Source of the DNA: Pelagadaptatus aseana
GTDB lineage: Bacteria > Pseudomonadota > Gammaproteobacteria > Pseudomonadales > Cellvibrionaceae
Direction: 5' to 3'
Length of the DNA stretch: 64,000 nucleotides
NCBI GenBank assembly: GCA_040365065.1
Contig: BAABNI010000014.1
Location: forward strand, 22,221 to 86,220
In this document: positions 48,771 to 57,958 of the stretch, piece by piece
Layout: every line of letters starts with the position of its first letter
Position numbering within the stretch: position 1 is the stretch's first letter
Notes under the pieces: generated by a model
What the model was told of the DNA's origin: nothing
Seen by the model: only the letters and a program-made list of their open reading frames with translations
The model's database searches: none
Translations under genes and position numbers: made by a program

Positions 48771-50396
48771 TCAGGTTTTGATGTCCACCAGGGCATAGCC
48801 CAGACGGTTAGACTGTTGTGGCGGTTTGCCGGGAAAGCAATCCAGTGATTTAACTTCCACGCCGTCTTTGTTCAGGCGCTGTTTAAGCAGATTCAATTGT
48901 TGCTCGGCTTTCTTCTGGGTGACCGGGTTCTCTGCCCAAAGGCTGGCGTTGACGGCATTCTGGACTATGGTCAGGTGCGCGTGAAAGTAACCGGCCTCGG
49001 GGAGCTCAAAACAGAGTTTGACAAACCATTGGCGTACTTTTTTGTCGTTACGTTCTTCCGAGTTGGCTTGTTCAGGCTCGTCCTCGTTGATCTGACGCCA
49101 CTCTTCATCGATCTGAAGGGACAGGGCATGTACTTCCTGGCCATAGCGGATGGGCAACTCCAAATGCCAGTGTTGTAGCTGGCCGGTCTGCAGTTCTGAA
49201 CCTTGAGCCAGTTGTTGATTAAGGGTTTGCAACTGCCGGTACTGGATCTTGTTGAGTGATTGTTGCACCAGTTGTTGCAACTGTTGGATCAGGGCCTCAC
49301 GGGGGATTTCCTGCTTAACCTGAGCCAGCTGCGGAGTTCCGGCGAGCAGGGTCTTCAGTATTGTCAGCAGAGTGTTCTGCGGCTGACTGGTCTGCGCTTT
49401 ATGGGTGGATGAGGTCGTTACTTCTTCACCGGCCACCGTTGCAGTCTGAAGACGATTCAGTAGGGCCAGCAGGGCACCTTTGACATCCTGCTGGGCAACA
49501 GGGGACAAGGGGCGGGGTTGCAGCGGTGATGCCGGTGCTGATTTCATCAACAGTTGCTCGGGTTTTATTGGCGTGTTGGTCTGAAATAGTCTGTTTTCAG
49601 CGGATTTGGCCGCCGCAGGTAAGTTTGCCTGATGCCTGACCCGAGCCTCTAATTGCACGCCGCTGTCTCGCAGTGCCTGCTTTAATTGCGCGGGTTTGGT
49701 CAGCTGCTCGGGTGTTCGGATTTGGTTGGCGGCGTTTTTCAGGGCTTCCTGTAAATCCTTGGCAATCAGAGGTTGCATCGAATAATTACCGAGCTTCTGG
49801 GTCAACTGATTGAGCAGTTGAATGGCCTGTAAGGCAGTTGGAAGCTCGGTTAGTTGCCGAGCGGGTACTGTCTGCAGATTGCTCTGTTGCACCGGGTTGG
49901 CCCTTAGGGCCTGTTGTACCGTGGTCTGTTGCGGCGTTGGTTGTGTACCGGTTGTTGTCTTGGCGGCCGTGCTGCCGGGCAGCACTTCCAGTTGATTGGC
50001 GGATTTTAACAGCAGTTGCACGGGCTGATTCTTCACCAATGGCAGATCGCTGTAGGTCAGTAATTTTTGGTTTTGTACCACAACCTGCAGCAACTGCAGT
50101 TTGGGCGATTGCAGTAGGGCCATTTGTCTGGCATTGCCGGTTTGGGTTTCCGGTTGTTGAGACAAGTAGCCTCTGGCCGGATTGCCGGTTTGCGGGTCAG
50201 ATCGTCTGGCGACATAGGCGTCGAGCAGGGTTTGTCGGGTCTGGGGTGTGACTCTGGAGATGTCCGTGACGGTCCCGCTCACCACTTCACCCACACGAAT
50301 GTTGAGTACCCGGGCAATGCTTTCGATGGTCTGCTTTTGCTGAGTCTGGAGGGACTTAATTGCATTTCCCATCAGGGAGGTGGGATCAATCGTCAT
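48771..50396 (-). CDS. FliK-like hook-length control protein
   Basis: A 541-residue Gln-rich protein (541 from the ATG at 50396; an in-frame ATG at 50468 would add 24 residues). The long central region (about 60-400) is low-complexity Gln/Leu/Pro and should be extended, as in FliK. The C-terminal ~100 residues (about 440-535) match the FliK C-terminal domain. It probably measures hook length in flagellar export. It is paired with the FlhB-like gene, and other flagellar genes are outside the window. Confidence 0.8.
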   Translation of the reverse strand: MTIDPTSLMGNAIKSLQTQQKQTIESIARVLNIRVGEVVSGTVTDISRVTPQTRQTLLDAYVARRSDPQTGNPARGYLSQQPETQTGNARQMALLQSPKLQLLQVVVQNQKLLTYSDLPLVKNQPVQLLLKSANQLEVLPGSTAAKTTTGTQPTPQQTTVQQALRANPVQQSNLQTVPARQLTELPTALQAIQLLNQLTQKLGNYSMQPLIAKDLQEALKNAANQIRTPEQLTKPAQLKQALRDSGVQLEARVRHQANLPAAAKSAENRLFQTNTPIKPEQLLMKSAPASPLQPRPLSPVAQQDVKGALLALLNRLQTATVAGEEVTTSSTHKAQTSQPQNTLLTILKTLLAGTPQLAQVKQEIPREALIQQLQQLVQQSLNKIQYRQLQTLNQQLAQGSELQTGQLQHWHLELPIRYGQEVHALSLQIDEEWRQINEDEPEQANSEERNDKKVRQWFVKLCFELPEAGYFHAHLTIVQNAVNASLWAENPVTQKKAEQQLNLLKQRLNKDGVEVKSLDCFPGKPPQQSNRLGYALVDIKT

Positions 50397-50412
50397 AAAC
50401 CATAAAATACCG

Positions 50413-50441
50413 ATTAAATTTACTGCAGGAGGCGCTATAAT
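50413..50441 (+). promoter_or_regulatory. Candidate sigma-70 promoter of the ccm operon
   Basis: A perfect TATAAT (50436-50441) lies in the divergent region between the FliK-like and ccmA genes, with a weak ATTAAA at 50413-50418 as -35 (17-base spacing). It would start transcription near 50448 and leave about 130 bases of leader before ccmA. Confidence 0.4.
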
Positions 50442-50579
50442 CTGCGCTCTTTTTTGATCTGTGGCCATAAGATGGCGGCAGATACAGCTATTATAGCGGC
50501 CGCTGGGGCGGAATATTGTGCAGAAATGTTTTTCTGCATGCGTTTAGCACAATACGAATGGATTGAGGCAGGAACCCTT

Positions 50580-51221
50580 TTGAGTCAACCACTGTTGGAA
50601 TTGCAAAATCTGGCTTGTGAGCGCGACGAGCGCGTATTGTTCAGTGGCCTCAATCTGGCGGTCAATGCCGGTGATATTCTCCAGGTAGAGGGCCCCAATG
50701 GCTCCGGTAAAACCACACTGCTGAGAACCCTGACGGGCATTTCGCCTGATTACAGTGGTGAGATCCTGTGGCAGGGGCAACCCTTGTCCCGGGTCAAGGT
50801 TGAGTACTGCAATCAATTACTCTATGTCGGTCATTTACCCGGTATAAAAAAGGCGCTGTCCCCGAGGGAAAATCTCGGTTGGTATGCGGGCATGAATAAT
50901 GGCCATCAACGGGCAACGGTGGAACAGGCTCTGGAAGAGGTGGGTCTGTTCGGTTATGAAGACACTCCCTGTTATCATCTGTCGGCCGGGCAAATGAGGC
51001 GTGTGGCACTGGCCCGTCTGTTTTTTACCCCCGCGCGACTGTGGATATTGGATGAGCCTTTTACCGCCATTGATGTTCAGGGGGTGGAAAATCTGCAAAA
51101 GCTGATGCTGGAGCACGCAGCCGGAGGTGGTGCGGTGATCCTGACGACCCATCAACCCATGAGTATTGAGGGGGTTCGCCGAGTGAACCTGCTCGATTGT
51201 CGGGAGGTGGCAGATGTCTGA
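50580..51221 (+). CDS. ccmA: Heme exporter ATP-binding subunit CcmA
   Basis: A 213-residue ABC ATPase, the usual CcmA length. Walker A is GPNGSGKTTLL, the signature is LSAGQMRRVALARLF, Walker B is LWILDEPFTAID, and the switch His is in TTHQP. I use the TTG at 50580, which has AGGAA five bases upstream; further in-frame starts upstream would add residues not seen in CcmA. It powers release of holo-CcmE from the CcmC complex. Its end overlaps ccmB by 8 bases. Confidence 0.93.
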   Translation: MSQPLLELQNLACERDERVLFSGLNLAVNAGDILQVEGPNGSGKTTLLRTLTGISPDYSGEILWQGQPLSRVKVEYCNQLLYVGHLPGIKKALSPRENLGWYAGMNNGHQRATVEQALEEVGLFGYEDTPCYHLSAGQMRRVALARLFFTPARLWILDEPFTAIDVQGVENLQKLMLEHAAGGGAVILTTHQPMSIEGVRRVNLLDCREVADV

Positions 51222-51954
51222 GTCTTTTGAGAATTCCGCCAGTGATCAGATAAACCGCAGCGAAGCCACGCCCGTACCAGAGGTGGGGCTGGGGTTTGTG
51301 GCAACCTTCAAGCGGGATTTTGTGGTGGCATTTCGTCATCGCGGTGAAATGGCCAATCCCCTGATGTTCTTTTTGATGGTGATTACCATGGTGCCGCTGG
51401 GTATCAGTCCGGAGCCGGTGGTATTGGCGTCACTGGCACCGGGTATGATCTGGGTGGTGGCCTTGTTGGCAACTTTATTATCCCTCGATGGTCTGTTTCG
51501 CGGGGATTATGAAGACGGCTCTCTGGAGCAGATGCTGATAACACCACAGCCCTTGTATTTTCAGGTGCTGGCAAAAATCTGTGTGCACTGGATGGTTACC
51601 GGATTGCCGTTGACCATTATGGCGCCCTTGCTGGGTGTGATGCTGCATCTGCCCGCTGAAGGATTTGTTCCCCTGTGCCTGTCACTATTGCTCGGTACCG
51701 TATCCCTGAGTTTGATCGGTGCCATTGGTGCTGCCCTGACGGTGGCGCTGAGAAAGGGGGGCTTGCTGTTGTCATTGATCACCATGCCGTTGTATGTGCC
51801 GGTGTTGATCTTCGGTACCAGCGCGGTCAGCAGTGCCATTGATGGCTTTCCCTTCGCTGGGCAGCTGGCGGTGTTGGGGGCGTTTCAGGCAATGGCTCTG
51901 ATTCTTGCGCCTCTGGCGGTTGTGGGTGCTTTGCGCATCAGTATTAACGGTTAA
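51214..51954 (+). CDS. ccmB: Heme exporter membrane subunit CcmB
   Basis: A 246-residue inner-membrane protein with six TM segments. Conserved features include GMIWVVALLATLLSLDGLF and the RGDYEDGSLEQML loop. CcmAB-C-D form the complex that loads heme onto CcmE and releases it. It overlaps the end of ccmA. The N-terminal ~25 residues are an extra polar extension relative to E. coli. Confidence 0.95.
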   Translation: MSESFENSASDQINRSEATPVPEVGLGFVATFKRDFVVAFRHRGEMANPLMFFLMVITMVPLGISPEPVVLASLAPGMIWVVALLATLLSLDGLFRGDYEDGSLEQMLITPQPLYFQVLAKICVHWMVTGLPLTIMAPLLGVMLHLPAEGFVPLCLSLLLGTVSLSLIGAIGAALTVALRKGGLLLSLITMPLYVPVLIFGTSAVSSAIDGFPFAGQLAVLGAFQAMALILAPLAVVGALRISING

Positions 51955-51973
51955 CGATTGAAAGGATAACTGA

Positions 51974-52720
51974 GTGGATTGGACATGGTTTCACCGGCTG
52001 GGCTCGCCCAAGTGGTTCTACGAGAAAACAAATGCCTGGATACCCTGGTTGGCAGTGATCAGCATTTCGCTGCTGCTGATTGGCACCGTATGGGGATTGG
52101 CGTTTGCGCCGGCGGATTTTAAACAGGGCAACAGTTACCGGATCATCTATCTGCATGTACCGGCCTCTTTTCTGGCTCTGGCGGGCTATTACATCATGGC
52201 CATCAGTGGCGCCATCGGCCTGATCTGGAAGATGAAACTGGCCGATATGGTCATGAAGTCAGCTGCGCCAATCGGTTCGGTGCTGACGTTTCTGGCATTG
52301 GTGACCGGTGCCATTTGGGGCAAACCGACCTGGGGTACTTGGTGGGTTTGGGATGCGCGGATCACTTCGATGCTGGTTTTGTTCTTCCTGTATCTGGGTG
52401 TGATTGCTCTGCAGGAAGCCTATCAGCATCAGGATACTGCCAATAAGGCCAGTGCGGTTCTGTCTCTGGTGGGCACTGTGAATATTCCCATTATCTACAA
52501 GTCCGTTGACTGGTGGTATACCTTGCACCAGCCCGCGACCTTGAAACTGACTTCCGAATCTACGATCCACTGGTCAATGCTGTACCCACTGTTGATCATG
52601 ATTGCCGGCTTTTACTGCTTCTACGCTCTGGTGTTGTTGCAGCGCACCCGAACCGAAATACTGAGCCGGGAAAAGAAAACCAAGTGGGTAAAAGCACTGG
52701 CAGAAGAGAAGGGTAGCTGA
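51974..52720 (+). CDS. ccmC: Heme-handling protein CcmC
   Basis: A 248-residue inner-membrane protein with six TM segments. The heme-handling WWD-type loop is TWGTWWVWDARIT. Two conserved His flank it (IYLHVPASF and YTLHQPATL). It transfers heme to CcmE. It has a GTG start just after an aaagga site. It follows ccmB by 19 bases. Confidence 0.95.
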   Translation: MDWTWFHRLGSPKWFYEKTNAWIPWLAVISISLLLIGTVWGLAFAPADFKQGNSYRIIYLHVPASFLALAGYYIMAISGAIGLIWKMKLADMVMKSAAPIGSVLTFLALVTGAIWGKPTWGTWWVWDARITSMLVLFFLYLGVIALQEAYQHQDTANKASAVLSLVGTVNIPIIYKSVDWWYTLHQPATLKLTSESTIHWSMLYPLLIMIAGFYCFYALVLLQRTRTEILSREKKTKWVKALAEEKGS

Positions 52721-52722
52721 CC

Positions 52723-52947
52723 ATGGAATTAGTGTTTCAATTTGAAAATCTGTCTGACTTTCTGACCATGTCGGGCCACGGCCCCTACGTCTGGGCCTGT
52801 TATATCATTGGTGCTCTGTGTCTGATTTATCTGGCGGTGAGCCCCTTGCGGTCACGCAAAGTGCTGCTGCGGGAAATCAGAAGGCTCCAGCGTATTGAAG
52901 CCCATGAAAAAAAGCAGCGCGAGCAAATGGCTGCCAGCACCAATTGA
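52723..52947 (+). CDS. ccmD: Small heme-export accessory protein CcmD
   Basis: A 74-residue protein with one TM helix (about 20-40) and a basic, cytoplasmic C-terminus, as in CcmD. It begins two bases after the ccmC stop. CcmD stabilises the CcmABC-CcmE complex. Confidence 0.92.
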   Translation: MELVFQFENLSDFLTMSGHGPYVWACYIIGALCLIYLAVSPLRSRKVLLREIRRLQRIEAHEKKQREQMAASTN

Positions 52948-52981
52948 ATTACCGTGAATTAACCTGTTATTGAGAGATTTT

Positions 52982-53464
52982 ATGCACCCGGTTAGAAAGC
53001 AACGTCTGATTATGGTTCTGTTTATTGTGGTGTTTGCCAGTGTTGCCGTTGGTCTGATGGCATTTGCCCTGCGCGAAAATATCAATCTGTTTTATCCGCC
53101 CAGTGCCATTGCCCATGGTCAGGCACCGATCGATAAACGCATCAGAGCCGGCGGTTGCGTATTACCCGGTAAGGTGGTGCGCTCCAAAGACAGTCTCGAT
53201 GTCAGCTTTTTAATCACTGACGGCGCCTCCAATGTAGAGGTGCGCTATACCGGCATTCTGCCGGATCTGTTTGCCGAAGGCGAAGCCGTTGTAGTCAATG
53301 GGCAGGTCACTGGTGATGGCGTGTTTATGGCTACCGAAGTACTGGCCAAGCACGATGAAACCTATACTCCGCCGGAGGTTGCCGAAGCGATGCAGCAAGC
53401 CGGCGGCGAACATCAGGCCAGTTGTGATGGCGTAGGCTATGAGGGGGCCGGTTATGATTCCTGA
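52982..53464 (+). CDS. ccmE: Heme chaperone CcmE
   Basis: A 160-residue membrane-anchored periplasmic protein. One N-terminal TM (about 8-30) precedes the OB-fold domain. The heme-attachment His is in LAKHDETYTPPE (HxxxY). I use the ATG at 52982, preceded by GAGAG, rather than a TTG at 52970. Its 3' end overlaps ccmF by 11 bases. Confidence 0.95.
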   Translation: MHPVRKQRLIMVLFIVVFASVAVGLMAFALRENINLFYPPSAIAHGQAPIDKRIRAGGCVLPGKVVRSKDSLDVSFLITDGASNVEVRYTGILPDLFAEGEAVVVNGQVTGDGVFMATEVLAKHDETYTPPEVAEAMQQAGGEHQASCDGVGYEGAGYDS

Positions 53465-55427
53465 GTTGGGACATTTTTCCCTGATCCTGGCGTTTGGTCT
53501 GGCCATCGCCCTGTCGATTATCCCTCTGTGGGGCAGTTACCGGGGTAACCTGGTGTGGATGAACAGTGCGCGCAGTTTGTCGGCGGGCTTTTTTGTGTTC
53601 TTGTGTCTGTCGTTTGCCTGTCTCTGTTATGCCTTTCTCACCGATGATTTTTCGGTGAAATATGTGGCGGGGCACTCCAACAGTCTGTTGCCGGTTGAAT
53701 ACAAATTCAGTGCGGTATGGGGTGGGCATGAAGGTTCACTGCTATTGTGGGTGCTGATTCTGGCAGGCTGGACCTTTGCCGTGGCGTTGTTCAGCGGTGG
53801 CATGCCGCTGGAAATGGTGTCGCGGGTGCTGGCTGTGATGGGCATGATTGCTGTTGGTTTTACCTCGTTTGTGCTGCTGACATCCAACCCTTTTGACCGT
53901 ACTTTCCCGAATGTCCCTGCCGACGGGGGCGATCTCAACCCGCTGCTGCAGGATCCGGGTCTGATTATTCATCCGCCGATGCTCTATATGGGCTATGTCG
54001 GTTTCTCCGTGGTGTTTGCCTTTGCCATTGCCGCGTTGCTGTGTGGTCGACTGGATACGGCCTGGGCGCGCTGGTCTCGCCCCTGGACTACTGTGGCCTG
54101 GGGCTTTCTGACCCTGGGCATTGCCCTGGGTAGCTGGTGGGCCTACTACGAACTGGGCTGGGGTGGCTGGTGGTTCTGGGATCCGGTAGAAAATGCGTCC
54201 TTTTTGCCCTGGTTGGTGGGTACGGCTCTGATTCATTCACTGGCAGTCACGGAAAAGCGCGGTGTGTTTAAAAGCTGGACTCTGTTGCTGGCCATCTTTG
54301 CATTTTCCCTGAGTTTATTGGGCACATTTTTGGTTCGTTCCGGCGTGCTGACATCGGTGCATGCGTTTGCGGCCGATCCGGAGCGGGGTGTATTTATTCT
54401 GGGATTTTTGGCGGTGGTTGTGGGTGGTTCGCTGACTCTCTATGCCCTTAAAGCGCCGGATGTCAAAAGTACCGTTCGCTTTGAGTGGTTATCCCGTGAA
54501 GCTTTCCTGCTGGGCAACAACGTGGTGCTGGTGGTGTCGATGGGAACCATTTTGTTGGGCACCTTGTATCCGCTGATTGCCGACGCGCTCGACTGGGGAA
54601 AAATTTCAGTGGGCCCTCCGTATTTCAACTTCTTTTTTGTGCCCCTGATGGCCATCCTGAGTGTGATGCTGGGGGTTGGTGCTTTCCTCAACTGGAAGCG
54701 GATGTCCCGTAATATTGTCATCAAATGGTTGCGGTTGCCTCTGATACTGGCGTTGATGACTGGCAGCTTATTACCCATGTTGATGTCAGAGAACTATTCG
54801 ATTGCTGCGGCAATTACCATTGCTTTGGGTGCCTGGATTACCTTTACTTCAATTGCGGATGTGCTCTACAAGGTCCGCAATGCTGAGTCCGTGTGGCAGG
54901 GCATGCAGCGCCTGAAAATCAGTTTCTATGGCATGATCATCGCTCACATGGGTGTCGCCTTTACGGTGATGGGTGTGGGCCTGAACACGGTTTACAGTGA
55001 CCAGCGCGATTTGCGCATGACGCCGGGGCAAACCCTGGCTCAGGGTGGGTATGAATACCGCTTTGAAGGTACCCAGAAAGTGCGCGGTCCTAATTATGTG
55101 TCGGATCAGGGCACAATTGTGATTCTTCAGGACAAACAACTGGTTGCCACTCTGTACCCCGAAAAGCGTCGCTATCTCTCCGGTGGCAATGTTATGACTG
55201 AGGCGGGGATCGATGCCGGTTTCTTCCGCGATCTGTATGTGGCTCTCGGAGAACCTCTTGATGACGGCGCCTGGGCTGTGCGTGTGCACACCAAACCATT
55301 TGTTCGCTGGATCTGGTTGGGTTCCATCTTTATGGCACTGGGTGGACTCATGGCCATTCTGGATAAGCGCTATCGTGCGGTAAAACTGCGTCAGAAGAAC
55401 TCTGCGGCTGTCACGGCCGCAGCTTAA
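53454..55427 (+). CDS. ccmF: Heme lyase subunit CcmF
   Basis: A 657-residue inner-membrane protein with about 15 TM segments. The WWD heme-binding loop is GWGGWWFWDPVENASFLPWL. Conserved His are in LIIHPPMLYMGY and ALIHSLAVTEKRG. It performs heme ligation to apocytochromes, normally with CcmH and CcmI. I start it at the ATG at 53454, just after GAGGGGG. Its substrates here include NapB and NapC. Confidence 0.96.
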   Translation: MIPELGHFSLILAFGLAIALSIIPLWGSYRGNLVWMNSARSLSAGFFVFLCLSFACLCYAFLTDDFSVKYVAGHSNSLLPVEYKFSAVWGGHEGSLLLWVLILAGWTFAVALFSGGMPLEMVSRVLAVMGMIAVGFTSFVLLTSNPFDRTFPNVPADGGDLNPLLQDPGLIIHPPMLYMGYVGFSVVFAFAIAALLCGRLDTAWARWSRPWTTVAWGFLTLGIALGSWWAYYELGWGGWWFWDPVENASFLPWLVGTALIHSLAVTEKRGVFKSWTLLLAIFAFSLSLLGTFLVRSGVLTSVHAFAADPERGVFILGFLAVVVGGSLTLYALKAPDVKSTVRFEWLSREAFLLGNNVVLVVSMGTILLGTLYPLIADALDWGKISVGPPYFNFFFVPLMAILSVMLGVGAFLNWKRMSRNIVIKWLRLPLILALMTGSLLPMLMSENYSIAAAITIALGAWITFTSIADVLYKVRNAESVWQGMQRLKISFYGMIIAHMGVAFTVMGVGLNTVYSDQRDLRMTPGQTLAQGGYEYRFEGTQKVRGPNYVSDQGTIVILQDKQLVATLYPEKRRYLSGGNVMTEAGIDAGFFRDLYVALGEPLDDGAWAVRVHTKPFVRWIWLGSIFMALGGLMAILDKRYRAVKLRQKNSAAVTAAA

Positions 55428-55438
55428 TCAGGTATTGG

Positions 55439-55972
55439 GTGAAACAATCAATGTCACGTTTTAAGTTATTTATTCCGTTGATCGTGTTTGCGGTATTGGG
55501 CCTGTTCTTCTGGAAGGGGTTGAGTCTTGATCCGACCCGCATGCCCTCGGCATTGATCGACAAATCCATGCCCGAGTTTCAACTGCCCATTGTCAAGGAT
55601 GCTCAGCGCCGGGTGACGGTGGAGGATCTGAAAGGGCAGCCATCACTGCTGAATGTCTGGGCGACCTGGTGCGTGGCCTGTAAAGTCGAGCACCCTTATC
55701 TGAATAAACTGGCCAAGCAGGGAGTGATGATCTTTGGTGTGAATTACAAAGACGATACCAAATCCGCACAGGAGTGGCTGGCCAAGCTGGGTGATCCTTA
55801 CGCTTTCAGTGTGGTGGACGCCGATGGCCGGCTGGGCATTGATCTGGGTGTGTTTGGTGCGCCGGAAACTTACGTGCTGGATCGCGAGGGAGTGATTCGT
55901 TACAAGCACGTGGGTGTGGTGGATGAGCGTGTCTGGCAGGAAATCATTCAGCCGATCATGCAACGTCTTTAA
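55439..55972 (+). CDS. ccmG: Thiol:disulfide interchange protein CcmG/DsbE
   Basis: A 177-residue membrane-anchored thioredoxin-like protein. One N-terminal TM (about 9-25) precedes a periplasmic thioredoxin fold with the redox motif WCVACK. It keeps apocytochrome Cys residues reduced for heme attachment. A GTG at 55439 or an ATG at 55451 could be the start. It is the last ccm gene here: the next gene is convergent and overlaps its stop by 4 bases, so ccmH and ccmI are missing at this locus. Confidence 0.95.
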   Translation: MKQSMSRFKLFIPLIVFAVLGLFFWKGLSLDPTRMPSALIDKSMPEFQLPIVKDAQRRVTVEDLKGQPSLLNVWATWCVACKVEHPYLNKLAKQGVMIFGVNYKDDTKSAQEWLAKLGDPYAFSVVDADGRLGIDLGVFGAPETYVLDREGVIRYKHVGVVDERVWQEIIQPIMQRL

Positions 55973-56952
55973 TTTCGCTTGGTGGTTTCCTGAAAGAACA
56001 CATCCAGTCTGATTTCCAGTTCCGGGTTGGGTTTCCAGTTGTCGGAATCGGGAAACCGCAGGATAGGTCTGGCGCTAAGAATCAGCCAGTCTTTATAAAT
56101 CAGCTGATTGTAGCTGGCCGACAGAAACACACTGTCGGTTTGCTGATCTGGCTGACTGGACCCGGTGATTCCCAGTGTAAATGAGTGCCAGTGATTACCG
56201 GGAATAGCTTGCCTCAAGGTCGCGAACTGGCCGAATTCAAACTCTTCATAGCGGTTTTGATATTGGATTTCAGTAGTGAAAATCACGCTGTGTTGATCGC
56301 CCAACAATCGAGTGAAATTGAGCTCACTGCTTTCACCCCAGCCTTTACGGTGGTAGTACCAGAGGCGTTGTTCAAACCCCATTTTCCATAGTTCGTTGAG
56401 CTCACGTTTGTGTTTTGCCTTGAATCGGTAGAAGGGGTCAAAGGGGATTTTGAATTTGGCACCTATGTCGTGGCTGAGATCAAACACATCACCGGTTCGC
56501 TCACGGCTGACACCCGCGGTGGAAAAGCTCTCTTCGTTATTGTTTAAGCGCTTGTCTTCCAGGCTGCTTTGATCGTTGGTGTCGGAATCAAAAAACAGTT
56601 TGAGTTTGCGCTTGGTGTTGGGGATATCCAGTTTACCGCGAATATAAAAGTCGGTTTCCATCTCACCCGACTTCTCAAAACTTTGCTCTACACCGATATT
56701 GATACGGCTTTTGTTTTTCCCTTCGCTGATCTCACCGGACATCCAGCTGTCGATGCTTCTGGCGGTGGTCAGTATCGATGATGAAATGGCGTCCCTGGTT
56801 TCCTCCGTCCATCGGACGGTTTTGATGACTGTCGACACTTGCAGTTCTTCGGAGGCTTGGTCTTCCTGCTGTTGCCCAGCCACTGCACTACCAAGAAACA
56901 GGGCAGGCAAGAGGCTGAACACAGTGTTATTGATTGTCTTTAAACAAGGCAT
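55969..56952 (-). CDS. Putative outer-membrane protein
   Basis: A 327-residue protein with a signal peptide (about 1-26, ending VAG-QQ). The rest alternates polar and hydrophobic residues in short strands with many aromatic residues, as in beta barrels, but there is no terminal aromatic residue. I do not recognise the family. It is convergent with ccmG and overlaps it by 4 bases. Confidence 0.65.
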   Translation of the reverse strand: MPCLKTINNTVFSLLPALFLGSAVAGQQQEDQASEELQVSTVIKTVRWTEETRDAISSSILTTARSIDSWMSGEISEGKNKSRINIGVEQSFEKSGEMETDFYIRGKLDIPNTKRKLKLFFDSDTNDQSSLEDKRLNNNEESFSTAGVSRERTGDVFDLSHDIGAKFKIPFDPFYRFKAKHKRELNELWKMGFEQRLWYYHRKGWGESSELNFTRLLGDQHSVIFTTEIQYQNRYEEFEFGQFATLRQAIPGNHWHSFTLGITGSSQPDQQTDSVFLSASYNQLIYKDWLILSARPILRFPDSDNWKPNPELEIRLDVFFQETTKRN

Positions 56953-57096
56953 GACCCCAGTATAGTAATTTTACCGGACAGAAAAAGTCGCCAGTCATGC
57001 ATTTTTGATCCAGATCGTATGAAATCTTTCTGTGATAGCCGGTTGGACTTTTTCACTCATATATATTGGTAATGGATTGGTTAAGGTCCAGAGCAA

Positions 57097-57816
57097 TTAC
57101 TTGATACAAACGTAAACGGAATTGGTGGATTCACAATTCTGGAATGGGTTGTAAAAGGGCACGATATGAGAGGTGACACTGTGAAATACGCGGCCTAATA
57201 AGGCCTCAAATTCGGCTTCCGGTAGATTTTGCGACCACATGGCAAACACCCCGTTGGGTTTTATTTGTTGTACCATCAAAGACAGGTTTGTTTCGGTGTA
57301 GAAACCCGCGTTGTCGGCGTTAAGAAACTCGGTGGGGGAGTGGTCAATGTCGAGCAGGATGGCATCAAATTGCCGACCGCTCTGGTCCGGATCAAAGCCG
57401 CTGTCCGGGGCGGTAGCCAAATCAAAAAAGCTGCCATGGATATAGCGATTGCGCGAGTCGGCATTGAGGGTTTTGCCCAGAGGCACCAGCTCATTGCGGT
57501 GCCAGCTGATCACAGTGTCCAGGGCATCCACGACCAGCAGCTCGGCGACTCTGGAATCTTCCAGAGCGGCCACGGCGGTATAACCCAGACCCAAGCCACC
57601 GACGACCACATCGAGCTGGTCGCCTTCAACTGCGGCCAACCCCAAGGTCGACAAGGCTTCTTCGGCTTCGACAAACATACTCGACATCAGAAATTCATCG
57701 CCCAGCTTTACTTCGTAGATGTCTTTATCCCCAAATACCGGAATTCGGCGTCGGCGCAGTGAAATTTCACCCAGAGGGGATGACTGACTGTCGATCTCTT
57801 CAAAGAGTAAGCTCAT
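57097..57816 (-). CDS. Spermidine-synthase-like protein
   Basis: A 239-residue class I SAM-fold protein resembling polyamine aminopropyltransferases. The binding loop is VVVGGLGLGYTAVAAL, where SpeE would have GGGDG, and DAILLDIDHSP replaces the SpeE catalytic Asp region. It is shorter than SpeE, so it is probably a methyltransferase-type paralogue rather than a true spermidine synthase. Substrate unknown. Confidence 0.72.
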   Translation of the reverse strand: MSLLFEEIDSQSSPLGEISLRRRRIPVFGDKDIYEVKLGDEFLMSSMFVEAEEALSTLGLAAVEGDQLDVVVGGLGLGYTAVAALEDSRVAELLVVDALDTVISWHRNELVPLGKTLNADSRNRYIHGSFFDLATAPDSGFDPDQSGRQFDAILLDIDHSPTEFLNADNAGFYTETNLSLMVQQIKPNGVFAMWSQNLPEAEFEALLGRVFHSVTSHIVPFYNPFQNCESTNSVYVCIK

Positions 57817-57958
57817 GGTTATAGGTCTTGGGATTCAAGAAAGGTGCGGCAGTCTACCACACAAACCATGCAGCCCCGCGGCAATTACTGGTTACTTGTC
57901 ATTAAAATGCGAGGCTCTGAAATGGATTGCCCCGCAGTACGGGGCCTTTGTCGGATCT

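Noticed and set aside
48758..48796. ATG start at 48796 for the FlhB-like gene
   Set aside because: It would overlap the FliK-like gene by 26 bases with no ribosome site, while GTG at 48757 has GAGGGG upstream.
50454..50579. N-terminal extension of ccmA from an ATG at 50454
   Set aside because: The added 42 residues do not match CcmA, and a TTG with a good ribosome site starts at the family's usual position.
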